Source: an uncultured Alphaproteobacteria bacterium (GTDB lineage Bacteria; Pseudomonadota; Alphaproteobacteria; Caulobacterales; Hyphomonadaceae). Taken from it: DNA of 59,507 nucleotides. Each line of letters begins with the position of its first letter. The stretch's first letter is position 1. The position numbers and the translations under genes are program-made. Location: assembly GCA_903831255.1 (NCBI GenBank), contig CAIKWZ010000019.1, forward strand, positions 1 through 59,507. The letters run 5' to 3'. The notes beneath the pieces are model-generated. The model worked only from the letters and a program-made list of their open reading frames with translations, had not been told where the DNA came from and did not search any database. Shown piece by piece: positions 17,366-25,424 of this stretch.

Positions 17366-17400
17366 CATTCTAGACGCCCCTTATATTAGAATGAATTTAA
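17366..17400. promoter_or_regulatory. Candidate Irr autoregulatory region
   Basis: CATTCTA (17366-17372) and TAGAATG (17387-17393) form an inverted repeat with a 14-base spacer just upstream of irr. The second arm also begins TTAGAATGAATTTAA, which resembles a full Irr box with two mismatches. This AT-rich patch lies between irr and the divergent CoA transferase gene. Confidence 0.4.
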
Positions 17401-17585
17401 CTCGCGTCAACGGCGGCAGTGCGCGTCAGCCTCCCGAGCTCGGGGAGACGGGCGGGGGCGAGGGCCTCGGGAGCGCCGCCAGCGGCTTTTTCGATGAAGG
17501 GTCTCTTGCCTTGTCGCCGACGCGGCCCGTAAGCAGAAACCCCAAGGGCGGCCATGCGTCCGGCCCCGTGCAAGGGAGATGCGCC

Positions 17586-18782
17586 GTGACCCAGCCTGCC
17601 GCCGGCCCGTTGTCGGGTGTGACCATTCTTGACCTGTCCACCGTGGTCCTGGGCCCCTACGCCACCCAGCTGCTCGGCGATATGGGCGCGGAGGTGATCA
17701 AGGTCGAGACCGGCGCCGGGGACATCATGCGTCATGCGGGGCCCGCGCCCGCCCCGGGCATGGGCGCGATCTATATGGGCCTCAACCGCAACAAGAAGTC
17801 TGTCGTTCTCGATCTCAAGAGCGCCTCGGGCATGGAGGCGATGCGCCGTCTTGCAGCCCGCTCGCAGGTCTTTTTCACCAACGTCCGGATGGACGGCCTC
17901 AGGCGCATGGGCCTCGCCTATGAAGATGTCAGAGCCCTTCGCGAGGACGTCGTTTATGTCCACTGCGCCGGATACAGCGCCAAGGGACCTTATGCGGGAA
18001 AGCCTGCCTATGATGATCTCATCCAGGCCGGTTCCGGCGTCGCCGACCTCTTCGCCATCCGGGAAGGCGGGCCGCCGCGCTACATGCCCGCCCTCATGGC
18101 CGACAAGGTCTCAGGCCTTCACGCCGCCTATGCGACCCTCGCCGGCCTCTTCGCGCTGGCGCGGACAGGTGAGGGACAGTTCATCGAGGCGCCCATGCTT
18201 GAAAGCTTCACCGCTTTCAACATGGTCGAGAACCTGTATGGCCGCACATTCATTCCGCCTCTGGCCCAGATGGCCTACACCCGGTCTGTCAGCGCCAGCC
18301 GGATGCCTTATCCGACCCGGGACGGCTATATCGGCATCATGCCCTATTCGGACACGCAATGGGTCACCTTCTTTGAGCTTGGTGGTCGCCCCGAGATCAT
18401 GACCGAGGATCCCCGGTTTTCGACCTATGCGGCGCGCACCCAGAACATTGCGGCGCTCTATCAGCTGGTGGCGGAGGTGGCCGCGACCCGCACCACCGGA
18501 GAGTGGCTTGAGCTTCTCGCCAAGGCCGATATTCCCTCCATGCGCTGCAACACCCTCGAGGACGTCCTCGACGACCCGCACCTTCGCGCGACCGGCTTCC
18601 TTCACGAACGCCAGCATCCGGTGGTCGGGCCGTATGTCGCCATGGAGCACCCGGTGCGCTTCACCGGAACGCCCGCCGATATCCGTCTGGAGCCCCCGAC
18701 CCTGGGGCAGCATACGCGCGAAGTGCTCGAAGCTCTGGGGTTCGCCGGGGACGAGCTCGAGGCCATGCTCTCCGCGTCCTGA
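17586..18782 (+). CDS. CaiB/BaiF (class III) CoA transferase
   Basis: 398 residues from a GTG at 17586, preceded by AAGGGAG about 8 bases upstream. The N-terminus is typical: LSGVTILDLSTVVLGPYATQLLGDMGAEVIKVE, with the family's GPYAT loop, followed by NRNKKSVVLDLK. The catalytic aspartate is likely in the PAYDDLIQAGSGVADL segment, and HPVRFTGTPADI closes the fold. These enzymes move CoA between carboxylic acids by a ternary mechanism. The substrate cannot be deduced. An in-frame extension back to 17391 lacks family sequence. It is divergent from irr and convergent with a small unknown gene. Confidence 0.88.
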   Translation: MTQPAAGPLSGVTILDLSTVVLGPYATQLLGDMGAEVIKVETGAGDIMRHAGPAPAPGMGAIYMGLNRNKKSVVLDLKSASGMEAMRRLAARSQVFFTNVRMDGLRRMGLAYEDVRALREDVVYVHCAGYSAKGPYAGKPAYDDLIQAGSGVADLFAIREGGPPRYMPALMADKVSGLHAAYATLAGLFALARTGEGQFIEAPMLESFTAFNMVENLYGRTFIPPLAQMAYTRSVSASRMPYPTRDGYIGIMPYSDTQWVTFFELGGRPEIMTEDPRFSTYAARTQNIAALYQLVAEVAATRTTGEWLELLAKADIPSMRCNTLEDVLDDPHLRATGFLHERQHPVVGPYVAMEHPVRFTGTPADIRLEPPTLGQHTREVLEALGFAGDELEAMLSAS

Positions 18783-18786
18783 GCCT

Positions 18787-19020
18787 TCAGGCGACCCGGC
18801 GGATGAGGGTGAAGGCGCGTCGGGGGCGCTCAGCTTGGGCGGTCTCGGAAATCTCGTGGAAGGTGGTCCGCGTCTCGAGGCCGAAGGTATCGAGGGCGTT
18901 CATGGCGGCCTCGAGATCTCCAAGGGCGAGACGCCAGACCGGCACGCCCTCGATGCGTTCATCGGGGTCTTCCCCGACCAGAGCGCAGTAGCGGCGCGCC
19001 AGCTGCTCATAGGCGTTCAT
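18787..19020 (-). CDS. Small protein of unknown function
   Basis: A 77-residue open frame whose stop lies 4 bases beyond the CoA transferase stop, on the opposite strand. The composition is natural (NAYEQLARRYCALVGEDPDE, then LALGDLEAAMNALDTFGLE), with no signal peptide or membrane helix, and the third-position GC bias fits coding. I do not recognise the family. It could be a small cytoplasmic helical protein. Confidence 0.55.
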   Translation of the reverse strand: MNAYEQLARRYCALVGEDPDERIEGVPVWRLALGDLEAAMNALDTFGLETRTTFHEISETAQAERPRRAFTLIRRVA

Positions 19021-19126
19021 CGGCGTGACCCTTCAACCCCATGGACACACAATGCCTGAGACTCGCGTGTCTTCCGTGAGTTTTTGGTTAACGCGGTCGC
19101 TTTGCAGGGAGGGCGTTTAAAAGCAA

Positions 19127-19152
19127 ACGCCGGCCCCGAGAGGGGCCGGCGT
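19127..19152 (-). terminator. Intrinsic terminator of the first TonB receptor gene
   Basis: Perfect 11-base arms (ACGCCGGCCCC and GGGGCCGGCGT) around a 4-base loop, followed on the minus strand by TTTGCTTTTAAAC. It lies 61 bases after the receptor stop codon. It is nearly identical to the hairpin behind the second receptor. Confidence 0.85.
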
Positions 19153-19212
19153 CGCAGGATCGTTCGGCGAGGAGGAGAGGGGAGCCTGAGCGACCCTCTC
19201 CGCCGCCTTGCA

Positions 19213-21963
19213 TCAGAAGCGAAGCTGCAGTTCGACCCCGTAGGTGCGGGGCGGACGCAGGGTTTCGGACGAAGCATAGCAGGATTCCGCGCGGATCGCG
19301 CCCGGCGTTGGCGTCGTCGCCACGGAGGTGTCGCAGCGCTGCGGCGCCACGTTTTTCTTCGTGCCTTCGATCAGGCCCGAACCGAAGCTGTCATACACGA
19401 TCTCGTCGAAGAGATTGCGGACGAAGCCGATGATCTGGATGTTGCCATCCGAGTTGGTCCAGGTGAGGCGCGCATCCGTCTGATCCCAGGCCGGGATCTC
19501 CGAATACGGACGGTTGAAGATCGAAGAATAAGCCACATCCTGCCAGAAATAGCTGGCGGACGCATCGATCGTAGCGCCGTCCTCGAGGTCCCACGTGTAG
19601 GTGCCGTTGAGGGCGAGCTTGTTCTTCGGGCTGAACGGCAGGAGGTTGCCCGCCAGAGACTGACCCTGCAGGCCGTTCGAGGCAGCCGCGCCGAGCTTTT
19701 TCGCCAGAGGATCAAGCGCGAAGGGGTCAAGCGAGTGGATGAGCGAGGGCGATTCCTTGATCTCCGGGTTCGTCCAGCCATAGTTGAACAGAACGCGGAA
19801 ATTGTCGGTAGGCCGCCAGATCGTCTCGAGCTCGAAGCCCGAGGTCTGGGTCTTCGGCAGGTTGACGTAGGCCGTGTAGGGAAGCGGACGAACCGCGCCC
19901 GGCGTCGTGGGCTCTTCCGGGTTGACCAGGTTGGAGACCTGATAACCAGCGTAATCGTAGAGGAACGCCACCACGTTCGTCGTCAGATTGAGCGTCGGCC
20001 ACTCGCGCTTGAGACCGAGTTCGAACGCATCCACGATCTCCTGGTCAGTGTAAGGCGTCGGCAGGAGAACGCCGAAGACTTCAGCCGCGCCGAGACCGCC
20101 GGGCTTATAGCCGCGATTGTACTTTCCGTAGATCAGCGTGTCGGTGTCCGGCGTCCAGTCGATGCCGACGACCCCGGTCACTTCTTCCCAGGACGCGTAC
20201 AGATCGCGATAGCCATTGCCGGTCACGGCGTCATAGTAGATGCCGAGCGGGTTGGTGACGGTGGCGTTAATGACGCCCTTGCCCACCTTGCCGGTCGCCG
20301 GGTCGACGCCGCCAAGGTTGCGGGTCACGTCGATCCGAGCCGGAAGCAGGGCTGCTGCGGGGCCGAAGAGCGGAGCGAGAGCTGCCTGCAGGACGTAGTG
20401 GTTGACGATGCGCGCGTATTCGCGGCCGTCAGAGATGTCCTTAGACCAGCGAAGGCCTCCGGTGACTTTCCACTGATCGTTGAACTCATAGTCGGTCTGC
20501 AGGAACACGCCATAGGCGTTGTTCACGGCCTGGTTGTTGGTGTGGAACACCAGCGAAGCGCCCGGAATGGGCGAGCCGGAATAAGAGCTGCGTCCCGTGC
20601 CCGAGGGCAGGATCGCCAGCGGGTTGGTGAAGCGTCCAGCGAGAAGATCGCCCAGAGCGAGGACCGAGCCGCCTGGATTGGCGAGCTGGGAAACGAAGAC
20701 CGTCTGGTTGTAATTTTCCTGGTACTGATAGGCCCCCATGACCCACTGGAAGGGGCCATCGCCCGTCGAGATCAGGTTGATCTCGTTGGAGAACCAGGTG
20801 CGGTTCTCGTTATAGTCCGACACGCGCTCAAGGTTGATTGTGCGGGCTCCGAGCTTCGCCGACTTGATCGGCGAACCGTCATGGTCCTGCTGGAGGTTGT
20901 AGTTGTAGGAGACGTAACCGCCGAGATACTTGATGTCGAATTCGTCGGCATGCCAGACGGCTTCGATCACGGCTTCTTCTGTCGGACGCAGATGCGCGAC
21001 GTTGGTGAAGTCGGTGTTGAACTTGTAGCGGTCGGTGATGGTCGGGTTGGTGACCTGATTTCCGACCTGAACGCGGGTCGGATCGAGCAGGCCGTAGAAC
21101 GCGTTCGGAGCGATGTCCGAGGTCGCAGCAAAGAAGCGTGTGTCATAGATCGCCGTGTTGCCGGCGCTGGTGCGCGCGCCGGGCGAGCCCACGCGGCTCC
21201 ACTGAAGGCGTGCAAGGCGCGTCCACCATTCAAAGCGGTCGCCGATCTCGCCTTCGAGCTGGCCTTCGAAATAATAGCCGTCATTGCGACCGGCTTCCGA
21301 TTCAAGACCGGATGCGTTGGTCAGGTAGCCTTCCTGCTGCAGGGTGCGTGAGGCGGCGAGGCTGTAACGCAGCGTGTCGGTGATCGGGCCCGAGAAGCGC
21401 GTCTCGACCTTGCTGCTGTCGAAATTGCCATAACCGATGTTGAACTGGCCTTCGAAATCCGACGAGGGGCGCTTGGAGAGCACGTTGAGCGCGCCGCCGA
21501 TCGAGTCGCGACCGTAGAGCGTGCCCTGCGGTCCGCGCACAACCTCGACGCGGTCGACGAAGATTGGCTCGCGGCTGGCCGGGATGGCGGAGGAGAAGTA
21601 GACGCCGTCGACATAGTTCGAGATACCCGAGCGGATACCGAAGTTGTTCGAGGTCCTCGTGACGCCGCGCATGCCGAGGCGGTCGTTGGAGGTCGAATAG
21701 CTGAGGCCGGGGGCGAAGTTGGTGTAGTCCTGGACCGTCGTGAGACCGATCTCGTCGCGCAGCTCGTCGGTGATAGCGGTCACGGCGACCGCGATATCCT
21801 GAACGGTTTCCTCGCGCTTCGAGGCGGTCACGACCACCACGTCGCGGCTCATGCGGTCGCCTTCCTGAGGCGCTGCTGCGGCCGGGGCCTGCTGAGCGAG
21901 GGCCGGCATGGCCATTCCGAGAGCCATCAGGCTCACTAGTGTAAGACGGTTCTTGGGCGCCAT
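19213..21963 (-). CDS. TonB-dependent outer-membrane receptor (copy 1)
   Basis: 916 residues from ATG 21963 (MAPKNRLTLVSLMALGMAMPALAQQ, a Sec signal cut after ALA). The plug domain shows VVVVTASKREETVQDIAVAVTAI and VEVVRGPQGTLYGRDSIGGALN; the remainder is a 22-strand barrel ending in aromatic ELQLRF. GGGAGG precedes the ATG. This subclass is expanded in Caulobacter/Sphingomonas-type bacteria and takes up oligosaccharides, chelates or aromatic compounds; the substrate is unknown. It is paralogous and tandem to the receptor at 22314-25124: the signal peptide, plug and first barrel strands are nearly the same, while loops and the barrel centre diverge. Confidence 0.93.
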   Translation of the reverse strand: MAPKNRLTLVSLMALGMAMPALAQQAPAAAAPQEGDRMSRDVVVVTASKREETVQDIAVAVTAITDELRDEIGLTTVQDYTNFAPGLSYSTSNDRLGMRGVTRTSNNFGIRSGISNYVDGVYFSSAIPASREPIFVDRVEVVRGPQGTLYGRDSIGGALNVLSKRPSSDFEGQFNIGYGNFDSSKVETRFSGPITDTLRYSLAASRTLQQEGYLTNASGLESEAGRNDGYYFEGQLEGEIGDRFEWWTRLARLQWSRVGSPGARTSAGNTAIYDTRFFAATSDIAPNAFYGLLDPTRVQVGNQVTNPTITDRYKFNTDFTNVAHLRPTEEAVIEAVWHADEFDIKYLGGYVSYNYNLQQDHDGSPIKSAKLGARTINLERVSDYNENRTWFSNEINLISTGDGPFQWVMGAYQYQENYNQTVFVSQLANPGGSVLALGDLLAGRFTNPLAILPSGTGRSSYSGSPIPGASLVFHTNNQAVNNAYGVFLQTDYEFNDQWKVTGGLRWSKDISDGREYARIVNHYVLQAALAPLFGPAAALLPARIDVTRNLGGVDPATGKVGKGVINATVTNPLGIYYDAVTGNGYRDLYASWEEVTGVVGIDWTPDTDTLIYGKYNRGYKPGGLGAAEVFGVLLPTPYTDQEIVDAFELGLKREWPTLNLTTNVVAFLYDYAGYQVSNLVNPEEPTTPGAVRPLPYTAYVNLPKTQTSGFELETIWRPTDNFRVLFNYGWTNPEIKESPSLIHSLDPFALDPLAKKLGAAASNGLQGQSLAGNLLPFSPKNKLALNGTYTWDLEDGATIDASASYFWQDVAYSSIFNRPYSEIPAWDQTDARLTWTNSDGNIQIIGFVRNLFDEIVYDSFGSGLIEGTKKNVAPQRCDTSVATTPTPGAIRAESCYASSETLRPPRTYGVELQLRF

Positions 21964-22313
21964 CAGACGCAACCTCCCTATGAAACGATCCTCTCCGTCG
22001 ACGCGTTGTCTCTGCATGGAGCTCAGCGCCGCAGCCGGTGGGCAAACACCCGCGCGATGGGACTACACGCATCTGGATCCCGTTCGCAACGTCAACCTTC
22101 GTTTAGGGGAGTTTCCCGATGCGGAAACCTTCAAGGCGAGACCAAAAGGTCACGCGGCCGTGAAAAGTGTGCCTTTTAGGTATCATGTCCTGGCCCTCTT
22201 CGTCCCTCATACGAGGGGGCGCCGTAGCGGCATGCCGAGACAAAAACGCCGGCCCCTTGAGGGGCCGGCGCATGTTGAGGCGTACCGGACCGGCCGGAAG
22301 ACCGGCCAGCGGG
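21964..22313. other. Spacer between the tandem receptor genes
   Basis: 350 bases without a gene. It holds the terminator of the upstream receptor (22247-22270), then presumably the promoter and leader of the downstream receptor, with GGGAGG next to its ATG. I see no obvious operator. A terminator plus a long spacer implies that the two receptors are transcribed separately. Confidence 0.5.
22247..22270 (-). terminator. Intrinsic terminator of the second TonB receptor gene
   Basis: Perfect 10-base arms (CGCCGGCCCC and GGGGCCGGCG) with a 4-base loop, followed on the minus strand by TTTTTG. It lies 43 bases after the stop codon of the receptor at 22314-25124. Confidence 0.9.
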
Positions 22314-25124
22314 TTAGAACTTGTACTGAAGCTCGACCCCGTAGGTGCGGGGCGGACGGTAGCTTTCAGAGATCGTCAGGCAGTCCTGCGCCAGCACGCC
22401 GGTCGGGTTGACCGCATGGCTGACCGTCGTTGCGGCAGACGATCCGCACATCTGGAGCGGCACGTCGCGCGTGTTGCCGATCCGGCGTCCGCCGCCGCGG
22501 CCGTCAAAGATCACATCGTCAAAGAGGTTCCGGACGAACCCGATGAGTGTGATGTTCTGATCGGCGTTGGTCCATGTCACCCGTGCGTCGGTCTGCACCC
22601 AGGACGGGATCTTCGTCGCCCAGCGGTTGAACACGGAGCTGTAGGCGACGTCCTGCCAGGAGGAGGAGGCCGTGAAGTTGAGCTCTGCGCCGTCTTCCAT
22701 ATCGACGGTGTAGGTCCCAACCAGGGCGGCCTTATTCTTCGGGTTGAACGGCAGCATGTTGCCGTTCAGGTTCTGGCCGGCGATGCAGGCGGTGGCGCTG
22801 CTGCCGCAAGGTCCGTTCGTTCGGGAGATCACGTTCGCTGCGGGATCGCGGCCGAACGGGTCGAGCGCGTGCACGAGAGCGGGCGTGTCTCCGATCTCCG
22901 GGTTGGCGTAGCCGTAGTTGAACAGGATCCGCAGGGCGTCCGTCGGTCGCCAGATCGTTTCAAGTTCAAACCCGGTCGTCACCGTCGACGGCAGGTTGAT
23001 GTAAGAGACATAGGTCGGCGGCCGCACGCCGGAGGCGTTGATGTCCGGCACGATCGTGTTGGAGACCTGATAGCCCTGATAGTCGTAGTAGAACGCCACC
23101 GCGTTGGTCGTGAGGTTGGCCGCCGGCCACTCCCGCTTGAGGCCCAGTTCGAAGGCGTCGACAAGTTCCTTGTCCGTGTAGGGCGTCGCCGTGAGGTTGC
23201 AGTTCGTGTCCGCACAGCCAAGACCGCCGGGCTTGTAGCCCCGGTTGTACTTCGCATAGACGAGGGTGTCGGTATCCGGCGTCCAGTCGACGCCCAGAAC
23301 GCCTGTGACCTCGTTCCACGAGGCGGCGAGCTGGCGGCGGGCGATGCCCGTCACCGGGTCGAGGTAGATGCCGTACCGGCTCTTGTCGAGCCCGCCGCAA
23401 CCCGCCGCGCTGTTCGCCGTCGTCACATTGGTGTTGACAATGCCGAGGCCCGCGAAGCCGCAGGGATTGCTCGCCGTGACCGTCGTCGGATCGGGCCCGC
23501 CGAAGAAGGCCGAGGTCCCGTCGACCCGCGGAGCGCCCAGAGCGTAATGCGAGATATATCGCACCTGATCGGCGCCGTTCATCACGTCCTTCGACCAGCG
23601 GATGCCGCCGGTGATCTTCCAGGCGTCATTGATCTGATAATCGCCCTGGAAGAAGGCGCCGTAGGCGTGGTTCAGGCCCTGGTTGTTGGAGAAGTACCAG
23701 AGATCTCCGCCCTGCGGCGACCCTGAGCTCGCATTACGGCCCGTGAAATCGGGAAGATCGACCGTGGGGGTGTAGGTCGGGAAGCGCAGAACCGTTCCGC
23801 CAATGCCCGGATGCGAGGAGACATAGATCGGCTGGGTGTAGTTTTCCTGGTATTGATAGATGCCGGTCGCCCACTGGAAGGGACCCGATCCGGTCGAGAT
23901 CAGGTTGATCTCGTTCGAGAACCAGGCGCGGTTCTCGTTATAGTCCGTGATGCGGCCGACGGAGATGTTATTGCCAGCCGGCACGCCGCCGAGAGCGAAG
24001 GGCAGCTTGAATGCGCTGACCGGTCCGCCGTCATTGTCGATCTGAAGATTGTAGTGATACCAGACATAACCGCCCAGATATTTCAGGTCGAAATTGTCGA
24101 AGCTGTAGACCGCCTCAAGCGCGCCTTCCGTTGTGGGGAAGAGGTCGGTGAACTGCGTGAAGTCGGCGTTGAACTGGAGTTGGGTGTTCGCGCCGATATT
24201 GGGGTTCGTGGTCTGCGTGCCGGCCTGCGTAAGTCCCGAGGCGACGCCGCTGAAGCCGTAGAAGCTGTTGATGTTGGCCGAGCCGCCCGGGAACAGGCGG
24301 GTGTCGTAAGGGGAGGAATCCCCGGCGCCGGTCCGGCCGCCGGGAGACCCGACGCGGTGCCAGCTCAGCGAGCCAAGGCGGGCCCACCAGCTGAACCGGT
24401 CGCCGATATCGCCTTCGAGCTGACCTTCGATATACGTGTCGTCGCGGCGGTTCGCCTCTGTTTCAAGGCCGGCCACGTTGGTGAGGAAACCCTCCCCGCG
24501 GAAGAAGCGGTTGCCCGCCAGCGAGAAGCGGATGTCGTCCGTAATCGGGCCGGAGATCCGGGCCTCGAGCTTGCGCTCGTCGAAATTGGCGAAGCCGATA
24601 TGCACCTCGCCTTCGAACTCGTTCGAAGGTCTCTTGGAGATAACGTTGAGCGCGCCGCCGATGGAGTCGCGTCCATAGAGCGTGCCCTGCGGTCCGCGCA
24701 CGACCTCGACGCGGTCGACGAAGATGGTTTCGCGGCTGGCGGGAATGGCGGAGGAGAAGTAAACGCCGTCGACATAGTTCGAGATACCCGAACGGATACC
24801 GAAGTTGTTCGAGGTCCTCGTGACCCCGCGCATGCCGAGACGGTCGTTCGCGGTCGAATAGCTGAGGCCCGGTGCGAAGTTGGTGTAGTCCTGCACCGTC
24901 GACAGACCGATCTCGTCGCGAAGCTCCGAGGAGATGGCCGTCACGGCCACGGCGATGTCCTGAACGGTCTCCTCCCGCTTGGAGGCCGTCACGACGACGA
25001 CATCATTGCTTGAGCGGTCGGCCTTGGCCGCCGGTTCTGCCGGCGGCGTTTGCTGCGCCAGCGCCGGCATGGCCATGCTAAGGGCCATAAGACTGACGAC
25101 GGTAAAACGGTTTTTGGGCGCCAT
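22314..25124 (-). CDS. TonB-dependent outer-membrane receptor (copy 2)
   Basis: 936 residues from ATG 25124, with signal MAPKNRFTVVSLMALSMAMP and an AxA cut site. The plug is almost residue-for-residue that of copy 1 (KREETVQDIAVAVTAI, RTSNNFGIRSGISNYVDG). The barrel ends in ELQYKF. Compared with copy 1 it has extra cysteine-containing loops (for example CADTNCNLTATPYTD and NGPCGSSATACIAG), so it probably binds a related but different ligand. It imports a substrate across the outer membrane using TonB/ExbBD energy; no TonB gene is in the window. It is transcribed from its own promoter upstream of 25124. Confidence 0.93.
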   Translation of the reverse strand: MAPKNRFTVVSLMALSMAMPALAQQTPPAEPAAKADRSSNDVVVVTASKREETVQDIAVAVTAISSELRDEIGLSTVQDYTNFAPGLSYSTANDRLGMRGVTRTSNNFGIRSGISNYVDGVYFSSAIPASRETIFVDRVEVVRGPQGTLYGRDSIGGALNVISKRPSNEFEGEVHIGFANFDERKLEARISGPITDDIRFSLAGNRFFRGEGFLTNVAGLETEANRRDDTYIEGQLEGDIGDRFSWWARLGSLSWHRVGSPGGRTGAGDSSPYDTRLFPGGSANINSFYGFSGVASGLTQAGTQTTNPNIGANTQLQFNADFTQFTDLFPTTEGALEAVYSFDNFDLKYLGGYVWYHYNLQIDNDGGPVSAFKLPFALGGVPAGNNISVGRITDYNENRAWFSNEINLISTGSGPFQWATGIYQYQENYTQPIYVSSHPGIGGTVLRFPTYTPTVDLPDFTGRNASSGSPQGGDLWYFSNNQGLNHAYGAFFQGDYQINDAWKITGGIRWSKDVMNGADQVRYISHYALGAPRVDGTSAFFGGPDPTTVTASNPCGFAGLGIVNTNVTTANSAAGCGGLDKSRYGIYLDPVTGIARRQLAASWNEVTGVLGVDWTPDTDTLVYAKYNRGYKPGGLGCADTNCNLTATPYTDKELVDAFELGLKREWPAANLTTNAVAFYYDYQGYQVSNTIVPDINASGVRPPTYVSYINLPSTVTTGFELETIWRPTDALRILFNYGYANPEIGDTPALVHALDPFGRDPAANVISRTNGPCGSSATACIAGQNLNGNMLPFNPKNKAALVGTYTVDMEDGAELNFTASSSWQDVAYSSVFNRWATKIPSWVQTDARVTWTNADQNITLIGFVRNLFDDVIFDGRGGGRRIGNTRDVPLQMCGSSAATTVSHAVNPTGVLAQDCLTISESYRPPRTYGVELQYKF

Positions 25125-25424
25125 TGGACGCGGTCTCCCTCTAAGACGTTGACTTCCCCATGTGACGGGCGCCGGAAGGATGAGCCCGTCTCTATCAATC
25201 GGCGGATGTTGTCTCCGCCTTACGTGAGATGAGGCTGACTCCCGGGATGTCTGCGGTCAAGCGACGCAGGGCCGCTTCTGCGGCAAATCAGCCGGAAAAC
25301 GACAAAAAAGTCACATCTGCGTGACCTAAGGTGAGGCTGACGCGGGTCCGGCGGGAGCTGGATTTGGGTTTCCCTTGCGTCATAAATCGCCTGCGCCGAG
25401 CGGCTGAGTCGCTGGCCCGCCTCC
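25125..25424. other. Spacer between hrpB and receptor copy 2
   Basis: 300 bases with no recognisable gene. It contains the hrpB terminator-like hairpin at 25304-25325 and should contain the promoter of receptor copy 2. No tRNA or riboswitch was seen. Confidence 0.4.
25304..25325 (-). terminator. Terminator-like hairpin after hrpB
   Basis: On the minus strand GTCAC and GTGAC arms (extendable to seven pairs with one wobble) enclose GCAGAT and are followed by a run of six T. It lies about 100 bases beyond the hrpB stop. The stem is short but the T tract is good. Confidence 0.45.

Noticed and set aside
19084-21351. A 755-codon open frame on the plus strand
   Set aside because: Antisense to TonB receptor copy 1, rich in Arg/Val/Asp repeats typical of shadow frames; it also runs through the receptor's terminator.
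22167-25013. Two long plus-strand open frames (519 and 400 codons)
   Set aside because: Antisense to TonB receptor copy 2, with the same composition as other shadow frames and no recognisable domain.
25125-25424. Possible tRNA or small RNA gene
   Set aside because: No cloverleaf or conserved T-loop sequence; only a weak terminator-like hairpin was found.
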